This document shows positions 1 to 6,722 of a DNA stretch of 9,378 bases, piece by piece. Below the pieces are notes generated by a model. That model made no database searches. It saw only the letters and a list, made by a program, of their open reading frames with translations, and was not told the DNA's origin. Position 1 is the stretch's first letter, and each line of letters opens with the position of its first letter. Both the position numbers and the translations under genes were made by a program. The DNA comes from Betaproteobacteria bacterium UBA2293 (GTDB taxonomy: Bacteria; Pseudomonadota; Gammaproteobacteria; Burkholderiales; Rhodocyclaceae): assembly GCA_002345845.1 (NCBI GenBank), contig DDWF01000077.1:1-9378 (forward strand). Direction: 5' to 3'.

Positions 1-1493
1 GCGTGCTGGTTGAACATCGAGTCGATGATGTGGATGAAGGCCTCGTAGCAGGAAAACAGGCCATGCCGGCCGGTCAGCAGATAGCCTTCGAGCCAGCCCT
101 CGCAGGCGTGCTCGGAAAGGATTTCCATGACCCGGCCATCGGCCGCCAGATGGTCGTCGTCGGCCTGCAGATCGGCCATCCAGGTGCGGTCGGTGACCTC
201 GAACAAGGCGCCGAGGCGGTTGGATGCGGTTTCATCCGGCCCGAAGACGCGGAAATTGTGCGGATTCTTCTGCATCACATCACGCAGGAAAAAGCCCATC
301 GAGCGCGTCGACTCGGCTCGTTTGCTGCCGGGGCTGGGCACATCCACCGCGTATTCGCGAAAATCGGGCAGGCGCAGGTCGTGTAGCAGCACACCGCCGT
401 TGGCATGCGGATTGGCCCCCATGCGTCGTTCGCCGGTTGGCGCCAGCGCCGCCAGCTCGGCGTTCAGTCGCCCCTCGGCATCGAACAGTTCACGCGGGAA
501 ATAGGACTGCAGCCAGTCCTCCAGCAGATGCACGTGTTCCGGATTGTCCATGTCGCTGAACGGCACCTGGTGCGAGCGCCAATTGCCTTCGCTTTTCTTG
601 CCGTCGACTTCTTTCGGCCCGGTCCACCCCTTGGGCGAACGGAGCACGATCATCGGCCAGCGCGGGCGGATTGTTTCGCCGCCGTGGCGGGCTCGTTGCT
701 GAATGTCGCGAATCTCGTCGAGTGCCTGGTCGACTGCCGCCGCCATCAATTCGTGCATGACTTCCGGCTCTTCGCCTTCGACGAAAATCGGCTTGTAGCC
801 ATAGCCGACGAACAGGGCTTCCAGTTCGCTGTGGCTGATCCGCGCCAGCACGGCCGGATTGGCGATCTTGTAGCCGTTGAGATGGAGGATCGGCAGCACC
901 GCGCCGTCGGTCTGCGGATTCAGGAACTTGTTGGAATGCCAGGACGTGGCCAGCGGCCCGGTCTCCGCCTCGCCGTCGCCGACGACGCAGCAGGCAATCA
1001 GCTCGGGATTGTCGAACACCGCGCCGTAAGCATGGAACAGCGCGTAACCGAGTTCACCGCCCTCGTGGATCGAGCCCGGCGTTTCCGGCGCTGCGTGGCT
1101 GGGAATGCCACCGGGGAAGGAAAACTGCCGGAACAACCGGCGCATGCCCTCCTCGTCCTGCGAGATGTCGGAATACAGCTCGCTGTAACTGCCTTCCAGC
1201 CAGGTGTTGGCGACTACCGCCGGGCCGCCGTGACCGGGGCCGGCAATGTAGATCATGCTCAGGTCGCGCGCCTTGATGACGCGGTTCATATGCACGTAGA
1301 TGAAGTTCAGGCCGGGCGTCGTGCCCCAATGGCCGAGCAGGCGCGGCTTGATGTGCTCACGCAGCAGCGGTTGCCTGAGCAGCGGATTGTCGAGCAGGTA
1401 GATCTGCCCGACCGACAGATAATTGGCGGCCCGCCACCAGGCGTCCATCCGTTGGCGTTCGTCGGCGGCAAGTACGGTTTCAGTCGAAGTCAT
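1..1493 (-). CDS. xfp: Phosphoketolase, N-terminal part (continues beyond the left edge)
   Basis: Phosphoketolase is a cytosolic thiamine-diphosphate enzyme that cleaves xylulose-5-phosphate (and often fructose-6-phosphate) with phosphate to give acetyl phosphate plus glyceraldehyde-3-phosphate (or erythrose-4-phosphate). I translated 497 residues without a stop from ATG at 1493-1491; the family is near 790-800, so about 60% is present. Family hallmarks are dense: GHWGTTPG (54-61) and GPGHGGPA (85-92) with catalytic-site histidines, [20 protein letters not shown] (131-150), GDGEAETGP (172-180) for ThDP/Mg binding, [11 protein letters not shown] (203-213), SPKGWTGPK (286-294), FGPDE..SNR (418-426) and [14 protein letters not shown] (465-478). 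The start is supported by a GGGGA ribosome site (1505-1501 on the minus strand) 7 bases upstream. It is transcribed away from the J-domain gene. Whether it prefers Xu5P or also F6P cannot be told here. Family assignment is near certain. Confidence 0.97.
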   Translation of the reverse strand, partial: MTSTETVLAADERQRMDAWWRAANYLSVGQIYLLDNPLLRQPLLREHIKPRLLGHWGTTPGLNFIYVHMNRVIKARDLSMIYIAGPGHGGPAVVANTWLEGSYSELYSDISQDEEGMRRLFRQFSFPGGIPSHAAPETPGSIHEGGELGYALFHAYGAVFDNPELIACCVVGDGEAETGPLATSWHSNKFLNPQTDGAVLPILHLNGYKIANPAVLARISHSELEALFVGYGYKPIFVEGEEPEVMHELMAAAVDQALDEIRDIQQRARHGGETIRPRWPMIVLRSPKGWTGPKEVDGKKSEGNWRSHQVPFSDMDNPEHVHLLEDWLQSYFPRELFDAEGRLNAELAALAPTGERRMGANPHANGGVLLHDLRLPDFREYAVDVPSPGSKRAESTRSMGFFLRDVMQKNPHNFRVFGPDETASNRLGALFEVTDRTWMADLQADDDHLAADGRVMEILSEHACEGWLEGYLLTGRHGLFSCYEAFIHIIDSMFNQH

Positions 1494-1752
1494 TGGCGGT
1501 TCCCCAATTCATCATGCTCGGCCTCTGCTCAAAGATGGCCAGAGGATGCCTGTGGTCAGCGCCGGATTCTGTTCGATGGCACACATACCGGATGCGGTGA
1601 GTGATGTGTCGCAGCTGGCGAAACTATGTGCGGCAAGGCACAGACTTACCGGCGCGGGACGTGTAGCCTCTGATCAACGGCAACTGGTGCAGCGGAGACA
1701 AAAGAAGTTGCCCGGCGCGAGGCGGAGGATTCCCGCTTCCAAGGAGCCTTTC
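1494..1752. other. Divergent intergenic region between xfp and the J-domain gene
   Basis: This 259-base gap should hold both divergent promoters, but I see no convincing -35/-10 pair for either gene. Two inverted repeats are visible: CCTCTG (1522-1527) with CAGAGG (1540-1545), 12-base loop, and ACACAT (1581-1586) with ATGTGT (1604-1609), 17 bases apart. Either could be an operator or chance. The only strong signals are the ribosome sites at its ends: GGGGA for xfp on the minus strand and AAGGAG (1741-1746) for the J-domain gene. No ORF here looks coding. Confidence 0.6.
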
Positions 1753-2112
1753 ATGAAAAAACCGGACCACTATGCCACCCTGAACATCGACCGATGCGCT
1801 ACCTGCGCCGAGATCAAGCGGGCCTACCGCATTCTTGCCCAACGCTTTCATCCGGATGTAACTGAAGACTGTGATGGCGAGCGCAAGTTCAAGGATGTGT
1901 CGATTGCCTACCGGGCGCTCAAGCAGCCTGAAGCAAGGAATGTCTACGACCGCCAGATCAACAATAACTGCACTGGCGCCAAGAAACGGCCGGTTTCAGC
2001 TAAGTCTGGCCGAGGGAGTCTGTTCGATTTTGGTTATGTTTTTTGGCGCTATTGGCCGTGGTTTTGGCCGATCGACGGGAGCAATGCCGAGAAGTATCCG
2101 TTCCGCCGATAA
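1753..2112 (+). CDS. Short J-domain (DnaJ-like) co-chaperone with aromatic-rich tail
   Basis: A 119-residue protein with an N-terminal J domain (about residues 4-70), the module that stimulates the ATPase of Hsp70/DnaK through its HPD loop. HPD is at 33-35 in RFHPDVTED. Helix II EIKRAYRILAQRF, helix III FKDVSIAYRALKQPEARNVYD and the closing YDRQI all fit. It lacks the Gly/Phe region, zinc fingers and C-terminal substrate domains of DnaJ/CbpA, so it is a minimal type III J-protein. After a basic linker (77-87) comes an unusual stretch, residues 91-105, in which ten of fifteen residues are Phe, Tyr or Trp. Helix I/II carries a CxxC pair (C15, C18), plus C40 and C73. ATG 1753 is chosen over upstream starts because AAGGAG (1741-1746) lies six bases before it and upstream codons run antisense into xfp. 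Partner and client are unknown. Codons are somewhat less GC-biased than in neighbouring genes. Confidence 0.88.
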   Translation: MKKPDHYATLNIDRCATCAEIKRAYRILAQRFHPDVTEDCDGERKFKDVSIAYRALKQPEARNVYDRQINNNCTGAKKRPVSAKSGRGSLFDFGYVFWRYWPWFWPIDGSNAEKYPFRR

Positions 2113-2152
2113 GCCGGGATCGGCGACGCTGCGTCACCGGGTTCGCCCGCAG

Positions 2153-2171
2153 AACCGGAAACGTCCCGGTT
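2153..2171. repeat. Small inverted repeat (hairpin)
   Basis: AACCGG (2153-2158) pairs with CCGGTT (2166-2171) around a 7-base loop, 40 bases after the J-domain stop. CCGGTT recurs at 2181-2186. There is no T-run, so it does not qualify as an intrinsic terminator; it may be an mRNA 3' end structure or chance. Confidence 0.4.
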
Positions 2172-2208
2172 ATCGATTAGCCGGTTGATAATCCGCCCGG
2201 CTACCAAT

Positions 2209-2231
2209 GCCGAAGCGCGTGATGCTTCGGC
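2209..2231. repeat. 8-bp stem hairpin between the J-domain gene and the small membrane gene
   Basis: GCCGAAGC (2209-2216) pairs perfectly with GCTTCGGC (2224-2231) around the loop GCGTGAT. No U-tract follows on either strand, so it is not a standard Rho-independent terminator. It is the best candidate in this gap for an RNA-stabilising 3' structure or a termination aid. Confidence 0.45.
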
Positions 2232-2253
2232 GAAACCCCGTTCGATTTTCATC

Positions 2254-2340
2254 ATGAACCAGACACTGAACCTATACACAGGCGCGACGCCGCTGCCTTT
2301 CCATGATCAGCCGCGCCCGGAATCCACGCCGGCGGCATGA
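2254..2340 (+). CDS. Doubtful 28-codon ORF overlapping the small membrane gene start
   Basis: ATG 2254 opens a 28-residue reading frame (begins MNQTLNLYTG, ends PRPESTPAA) whose TGA overlaps the ATG of the next ORF as ATGA (2337-2340), the usual arrangement for translational coupling. Against it: there is no ribosome site ahead of the ATG, it contains rare-looking CTA and ACA codons, and I recognise no family. It is polar, Pro-rich at the C-terminus, with no signal peptide or membrane segment. It could be a leader that delivers ribosomes to the membrane gene, or chance. Confidence 0.25.
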   Translation: MNQTLNLYTGATPLPFHDQPRPESTPAA

Positions 2341-2495
2341 AAGTACTCGCTTATCTGCTGCTGCTCGCCATCCTCACGGTCATTACGTGGAAATACCCAT
2401 TCCTGTTCGAACTGCCAATTCTCGGCGCGATTGGCGGTGCTTACTGGCTGTTCTTCCGCAATACCGCCACGACGCATGACGAGCAGGCAGAGTGA
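2337..2495 (+). CDS. Small hydrophobic membrane protein, function unknown
   Basis: A 52-residue ORF with a strongly hydrophobic sequence: a first membrane segment about residues 3-18 (VLAYLLLLAILTVITW), a short KYPFLFEL turn, a second one about 27-40 (PILGAIGGAYWLFF), then a polar acidic tail ending HDEQAE. This looks like a helical hairpin of the inner membrane. I do not recognise the family. Codons match the neighbouring genes (CTG, GCC, ATC, GGC), which favours a real gene, but its own ribosome site is weak. It may depend on ribosomes ending at the overlapping upstream ORF (ATGA). It lies 159 bases ahead of the PBP on the same strand, so co-transcription is possible. Confidence 0.55.
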   Translation: MKVLAYLLLLAILTVITWKYPFLFELPILGAIGGAYWLFFRNTATTHDEQAE

Positions 2496-2654
2496 GCTGC
2501 CCGCGAACGCTGCACAAATACCGAAAATCCTTGGCAGCAGAGAACCTCCACCGCTTACTGTTGTCATTGGTTGGTGGCAGGATGGCAATGGCACCGCTGC
2601 TTTCGGAATACTTGCCGCCACATTGCTTTCACAACAACAAACTACGATAACGCC
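2496..2654 (+). other. Gap upstream of the PBP gene
   Basis: This 159-base gap precedes the likely GTG start of the PBP. The PBP frame stays open back past TTG 2571, but the extra residues (VAGWQWHRCFRNTC...) look non-coding. TTGTCA (2561-2566) resembles a -35 box without a good partner. TACGAT (2643-2648) matches four of six -10 bases and, if used, would start RNA at about the GTG itself. I see no Shine-Dalgarno before the GTG. Confidence 0.35.
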
Positions 2655-5600
2655 GTGCTCTCGGACGACAGAAAAGCCTACCTGCTGAATCCGGCGAGAC
2701 TTCGCCGCCACCTGCCCTGGTTGCCGTTCATGCTCGGCATTTTGCTGATCGGCGCCCTGCTGCTGGGCGACGAGATTCGCAATTCCCGGCTGCAGGCCTT
2801 CTATCTGGCGCGCTACGCCGGCGAACTCAATTACCAGATGCTGGAAGGTGCCAGCGAGTCCATCCGCTTTCCGACGCACGGTCCATTCGACCAGCGCCTC
2901 GGTTACAGCGAACTGCCGCGCATCAGCGAACGCCTGACCGCTCAGGGCTACCGCCTGACCCGTCAGGCGAAACATCCGGAAACACTGATGGACTATGCCG
3001 GCCGCGGCTATTTCCCGCCTTTCCGGGAAAAGACCTCGGCCGGTCTGACGGTTACCGATTGTCGGGACGAAAGGCTGTATGGCTTTCGCTACCCCTATCG
3101 CGGCTACGACAACTTTGCCGCCGTGCCGTCGCGCGTGGCGCAGGCGCTGATGTTCATCGAAAACCGCGACCTGCTCGACGAATCGCGGCCGACGCGCAAT
3201 CCGGCCGTCGACTGGGTGCGTTTCGGCCGGGCCATCCTGGGGCGCATCGGGCGGCTGGTCAGCGACGATTTCGATGCCCCGGGTGGCAGCACGCTGGCGA
3301 CGCAAATCGAGAAATTTCGCCATTCGCCGGATGGTGTGACTGCCGATGCCGAAGAAAAGTGGCGGCAGATGGCCTCGGCCAGCGTCCGCGCCTACCGTGA
3401 TGGCGACCAGACGCTGCCAGCGCGCCGGCAGATCCTGGTCGATTACCTGAACACCGTGCCGCTCTCGGCAGCGCCCCGGCACGGCGAGGTCAATGGCCTG
3501 GGCGACGGGCTGTGGGTGTGGTTCGCCGCCGATTTCACCCGGGTCAATCAACTGCTTGCCGCGGCCGATGCCAGCGGTCCGCAACTGGCCGAACAGGGAC
3601 GCGCCCTGCATCAGGTCGTGGCGCTGATGATTGCCCACCGCCGGCCCTCCTACTATCTCTGGCCGAGTGGCCGTGACGCCCTGGCCCGCCTGGCCGAGGG
3701 CTATCTCCGCCTGCTCGCAGAGAACGCTGTGATCACGACGGCCCTGCGCGATGCGGCGCTCGCCGAGCCGTTGCGTTTCCGCGATATGGCCAAGGACCCT
3801 CCCCTGCTGCCGGCCGATGCCGGCAAGGGTGCGGTGGCCATCCGCAACCGCCTGGCAGGCATGCTCGATACCTCGCTCTATCAGCTCGATCGCTACGATC
3901 TCGAGGTCTCGGCAACGCTCGACGGCGAGTTGCAGCGCCAGGTCAGCGACTTCCTCGGCAAGCTCGATGACCCGGCTTTCGCCCGGGCCCAGGGCCTGCT
4001 CGGCGACCGCATGCTGCAGCCGGCGACACTCGGGGCAGTGCGTTACAGCTTCAATCTGGTCGAGCAGACGCCAAGCGGCAACCGGGTTCGCGTGCAAACC
4101 GACACCACCGATCAGCCACTCGACATCAACGAAGGCAGCAAGCTTGAACTCGGTTCGACGGCCAAGCTGCGCGTGCTGGCCACCTATCTGGAAATCATCG
4201 CCGAACTGCACCAACGCTACGCCGCCGAAACCCCGGAGGCCTTGCGCAAGCTGCCGGTCGAACAGCGCGATCAGCTGACCCGCTGGGCCGTCACCTACCT
4301 GGCCGGCACCGAGGACAAGACCCTGCCGCCGATGCTGCAGGCGGCGCTGGAACGCCGTTACTCGGCAAGCCCGGGCGAATCCTTCTTCACCGGCGGCGGC
4401 GTTCATCGCTTCAACAATTTCCGCCGTGAAGACGATGAGCGCGTGACCACCGTGCGCCAGGCGTTGCAGGCCTCGATCAACCTGGTCTTCGTCCGCCTGA
4501 TGCGCGACGTGGTGCGCTACACCATGTACCAGGTGCCGGGCAGTTCCGCCCAGTTGGTCGAGCGCCAGGACGATCCGCGCCGGCAGGAATACCTGGCCCG
4601 CTTTGCCGACCGCGAGGGGCAGGTGTTCCTGCGCCGCTTCTGGCACAAGTATCAGGGCAAGACGAGCAGCGAGATCCGCGACGATTTCCTGCACGGCCTG
4701 CGGCCGAGCGCCGGCCGGCTGGCGGCGGTCTTCCGCTATCTGGAGCCGCAGGCGCCGGTCGAGGAACTCGGCACCTTCCTCGCCCAGCGCCTGGAAGGCA
4801 GCCGGCAGAGCGACGCGCAACTGGTCCGTCTGTACGAACGCAATGGCCCTGATGCCTTCGATCTGCCGGATCGCGGCTATGTCGCCCGCGTGCACCCGCT
4901 GGAACTGTGGCTGGTCGCCTATCTGAGCAAACAGCCGCAGGCCACCTGGGGTGAGGTCGTCAAGGCCAGCGTCGAAGAGCGGCAGGCCGTCTATCGCTGG
5001 TTGTTCAACAGCCGCTTCAAGGGCGCCCAGGATTCGCGCATCCACACCATGCTCGAAGTCGAGGCCTTCCTCGACATCCATCGCCGCTGGGCCCGCCTCG
5101 GCTACCCCTTCGGCCATCTGGTGCCGTCGCTGGCCACCGCCCTCGGCAGTTCCGGCGACCGGCCGGCGGCCCTGGCCGAGTTGATGGGCATCATCGAGAA
5201 CAATGGCGTGCGCCTGCCGACGCGACGCCTCGAGTCGCTGGCCTTCGCCACCGGCACACCGTACGAGACGCACTTCGAAGCAGCGCCGGGCGAAGGCGAA
5301 CGGGTGATGTTGCCGGAAGTCGCCAGCGCGCTGCGCGATGCCCTTTCCGAAGTCGTCGAAGGTGGCACTGCCGGACGCCTGTCCGGGGCCTTCAAGCTGG
5401 CCGACGGCACGCTGGTCGCAGTCGGCGGCAAGACCGGCACCGGCGACAACCGTATCGTCATCGGCCGCGGCAATGCCCGTGGCGTGGCGCTGAACCGCAC
5501 CGCCACCTTCGTCTTCTATCTCGGGCCACGCCACTTCGGCACGCTGACGGCCTACGTCATCGGCCCCGATGCGGCGCGCTACCGCTTCACCTCGAGCTTG

Positions 5601-5681
5601 CCGGTGCAGATCCTGAAATCGATGGGGCCGTTGCTGCTGCCGACGCTGGAGCCGTATGCTCCGGCCCGCTGTCAGGGCTAG
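2655..5681 (+). CDS. Large divergent class A penicillin-binding protein (transglycosylase/transpeptidase)
   Basis: This inner-membrane enzyme should polymerise lipid II into glycan strands and cross-link the peptides in the periplasm. From GTG 2655 it has 1008 residues, against roughly 750-850 for common class A PBPs. There is a basic cytoplasmic N-terminus, then a membrane anchor at about 20-38. The GT51 transglycosylase comes first: IENRDL (168-173, catalytic Glu 169 in place of EDxxF), GGSTLATQ (210-217), EEKWRQM near 233-239 and RQILVDYLN (258-266). The penicillin-binding domain follows: SxxK as STAK (501-504, nucleophile Ser 501), SxN as SIN (607-609), KTG as KTGTG (926-930). All catalytic residues are therefore present. 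The stretch between SIN and KTG is over 300 residues, far longer than usual. GTG is preferred to TTG 2571 because MLSDDRKAYLLNP is a sensible start, but no ribosome site is visible. The stop overlaps that of the convergent regulator. It is not a standard PBP1a, 1b or 1c. Confidence 0.92.
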   Translation: MLSDDRKAYLLNPARLRRHLPWLPFMLGILLIGALLLGDEIRNSRLQAFYLARYAGELNYQMLEGASESIRFPTHGPFDQRLGYSELPRISERLTAQGYRLTRQAKHPETLMDYAGRGYFPPFREKTSAGLTVTDCRDERLYGFRYPYRGYDNFAAVPSRVAQALMFIENRDLLDESRPTRNPAVDWVRFGRAILGRIGRLVSDDFDAPGGSTLATQIEKFRHSPDGVTADAEEKWRQMASASVRAYRDGDQTLPARRQILVDYLNTVPLSAAPRHGEVNGLGDGLWVWFAADFTRVNQLLAAADASGPQLAEQGRALHQVVALMIAHRRPSYYLWPSGRDALARLAEGYLRLLAENAVITTALRDAALAEPLRFRDMAKDPPLLPADAGKGAVAIRNRLAGMLDTSLYQLDRYDLEVSATLDGELQRQVSDFLGKLDDPAFARAQGLLGDRMLQPATLGAVRYSFNLVEQTPSGNRVRVQTDTTDQPLDINEGSKLELGSTAKLRVLATYLEIIAELHQRYAAETPEALRKLPVEQRDQLTRWAVTYLAGTEDKTLPPMLQAALERRYSASPGESFFTGGGVHRFNNFRREDDERVTTVRQALQASINLVFVRLMRDVVRYTMYQVPGSSAQLVERQDDPRRQEYLARFADREGQVFLRRFWHKYQGKTSSEIRDDFLHGLRPSAGRLAAVFRYLEPQAPVEELGTFLAQRLEGSRQSDAQLVRLYERNGPDAFDLPDRGYVARVHPLELWLVAYLSKQPQATWGEVVKASVEERQAVYRWLFNSRFKGAQDSRIHTMLEVEAFLDIHRRWARLGYPFGHLVPSLATALGSSGDRPAALAELMGIIENNGVRLPTRRLESLAFATGTPYETHFEAAPGEGERVMLPEVASALRDALSEVVEGGTAGRLSGAFKLADGTLVAVGGKTGTGDNRIVIGRGNARGVALNRTATFVFYLGPRHFGTLTAYVIGPDAARYRFTSSLPVQILKSMGPLLLPTLEPYAPARCQG

Positions 5682-6586
5682 TCCGCTTTTCCTGAACCCA
5701 GCGCGGCGCGCAGCAGGGCGATGAAGGCGCTGGTCCGCGCCGGCAGCAGGTGGCGGCCCGGTGTCACGCACCACAGCGTCACGGTCGGCAGGGACCACTC
5801 CGGCAGCACGCGGACCAGTAGCCCTTGCGCCACCGGCTTGCCGGCAAAGCCCTCGGTCAGACCAACGATGCCCATGCCGTGCATCGCCAGGTCGCGCTGC
5901 AGGGCCAGGGAATTGGCCGCCAGCGGACCATTCGGCAGGCCTTCCCAGATTTCCTTGCCGCGGCTCAGGCGCCACGGCAGCGGCTCGCCGTTACCGGCGA
6001 CCATGCGCAAACCGACGTGAGCGAGCAGGTCCTCGGGGCGGGCCGGCACGCCGAAGCGCTGCAGGTAGGCCGGGCTGGCGTAGAGGCCGTTCGGCATCTC
6101 GTACAGCTTGCGCGCCACCAGCGTCGCGTCGTCGGGCAGGCGGGCGGCGGCGCGCACGGCCAGGTCGAAGCGTTCGGCCAGCAGGTCCACGCGGCGTGGC
6201 GAGAGGTCCAGTTCCAGGCGAACTTCCGGGTAACTGGCGGCGTACTGCAGCAGCAGCGGCGTCAGGTCCAGTTCGGCAAAATCGGGCGGCAGCGCGACCC
6301 GCAGCACGCCGCGCGGCATGTCCTGGCGGTGCTGGGCCAGGGCCGTCGCGGCTTCGGTTTCCTCCAGCAGCCGGCGGCCATGCTCGAGAATCCGCTCGCC
6401 GAATTCGGTAATGCTCAGGCGGCGCGTACTGCGTGTCAGCAGGCGTTCGCCAAGGCGGTTTTCCAACGCCGTGATGCGCCGCGACAGCGTCGATTTCGGC
6501 AGACCGGTGCGTTCCGCCGCCTTGGAAAAACTGCCCTCGTCCATGACGTGGGCGAAGAGGATCAGGTCGTTGGCATCGAGGTTCAT
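5678..6586 (-). CDS. LysR-family transcriptional regulator, divergent from azoR
   Basis: A 302-residue LysR-type regulator, the family's usual length. The N-terminal winged helix-turn-helix spans about 3-62 (DLILFAHVMDEGSFSKAAERTGLPKSTLSRRITALENRLGERLLTRSTRRLSIT), followed by a linker helix and a periplasmic-binding-protein-like effector domain from about 90 to 295 (GVLRVALPPDFAELDLTPLL...). The ligand cannot be read from the sequence. It lies back to back with azoR, and regulators so placed commonly control the neighbour. The 136-base gap holds a palindrome suitable as its binding site, 11 bases from its own start codon, so autoregulation is likely. Start ATG 6586-6584 gives the canonical MxLxxNDLxLFxxV beginning; the ribosome site is weak. 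Its stop shares the four bases CTAG (5678-5681) with the PBP stop, leaving no room for a terminator between the two. Confidence 0.95.
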   Translation of the reverse strand: MNLDANDLILFAHVMDEGSFSKAAERTGLPKSTLSRRITALENRLGERLLTRSTRRLSITEFGERILEHGRRLLEETEAATALAQHRQDMPRGVLRVALPPDFAELDLTPLLLQYAASYPEVRLELDLSPRRVDLLAERFDLAVRAAARLPDDATLVARKLYEMPNGLYASPAYLQRFGVPARPEDLLAHVGLRMVAGNGEPLPWRLSRGKEIWEGLPNGPLAANSLALQRDLAMHGMGIVGLTEGFAGKPVAQGLLVRVLPEWSLPTVTLWCVTPGRHLLPARTSAFIALLRAALGSGKAD

Positions 6587-6596
6587 GGGCTAGCCA

Positions 6597-6618
6597 ATTG
6601 TTTCAATATTGGAACAAT
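6597..6618. promoter_or_regulatory. Near-perfect palindrome, probable LysR operator
   Basis: The left arm ATTGTTTCAAT (6597-6607) and right arm ATTGGAACAAT (6608-6618) are reverse complements except for one position pair (T6603 against G6612). It contains the LysR T-N11-A pattern (T6602/A6614). Its centre (6607.5) lies about 64 bases upstream of the azoR transcription start predicted from the TAGAAT box, where LysR recognition sites normally sit, and it covers the likely lysR start region. Binding by this particular regulator is inference. Confidence 0.75.
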
Positions 6619-6622
6619 AATA
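6617..6622 (-). promoter_or_regulatory. Possible -10 box of the lysR gene
   Basis: On the minus strand this reads TATTAT (five of six consensus bases), 30 bases before the regulator's ATG, and it abuts the palindrome. No good -35 box lies 16-18 bases upstream. If used, the start of transcription would fall inside the palindrome, fitting autorepression. Confidence 0.4.
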
Positions 6623-6659
6623 CCCATTTCAACGGCTTACGGTGCGCCGATTGGGTCAA

Positions 6660-6665
6660 TAGAAT
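6660..6665 (+). promoter_or_regulatory. Probable -10 box of the azoR operon
   Basis: TAGAAT matches five of six consensus -10 bases, 57 bases before the azoR start. At the proper distance the -35 region (CTTACGG, 6636-6642) is poor, as expected of a promoter that needs an activator. The predicted transcription start is near 6672. Confidence 0.5.
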
Positions 6666-6722
6666 GGCCTCCATGGTAACGGCAATCGCCGACCTGGCCA
6701 CCCAACCCCTGGAGAAAACATC

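Noticed and set aside
405..1604. A 399-codon plus-strand open frame across the left end.
   Set aside because: It is antisense to the phosphoketolase, whose minus-strand translation matches its family throughout.
1423..1752. N-terminal extension of the J-domain protein to an upstream start.
   Set aside because: The extension is antisense to xfp and has no domain. AAGGAG sits at the correct distance from ATG 1753, where the J domain begins.
2209..2231. Hairpin considered as a Rho-independent terminator for the J-domain gene.
   Set aside because: The stem is good but no U-tract follows on either strand.
2431..2688. An 85-codon plus-strand frame across the gap before the PBP.
   Set aside because: It starts inside the small membrane gene in another frame, has no ribosome site and no recognisable sequence pattern.
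2307..5975. A 1222-codon open frame on the minus strand opposite the PBP.
   Set aside because: Its codons lie exactly over the PBP codons, so it stays open merely because the PBP avoids TTA, CTA and TCA. The translation is Ala/Gln/Gly/Arg-rich with no recognisable domain, while the plus frame has every PBP motif.
5825..6679. A 284-codon plus-strand open frame opposite the LysR gene.
   Set aside because: Gln/Arg/Gly-rich antisense translation with no domain; the minus strand encodes a textbook LysR protein.
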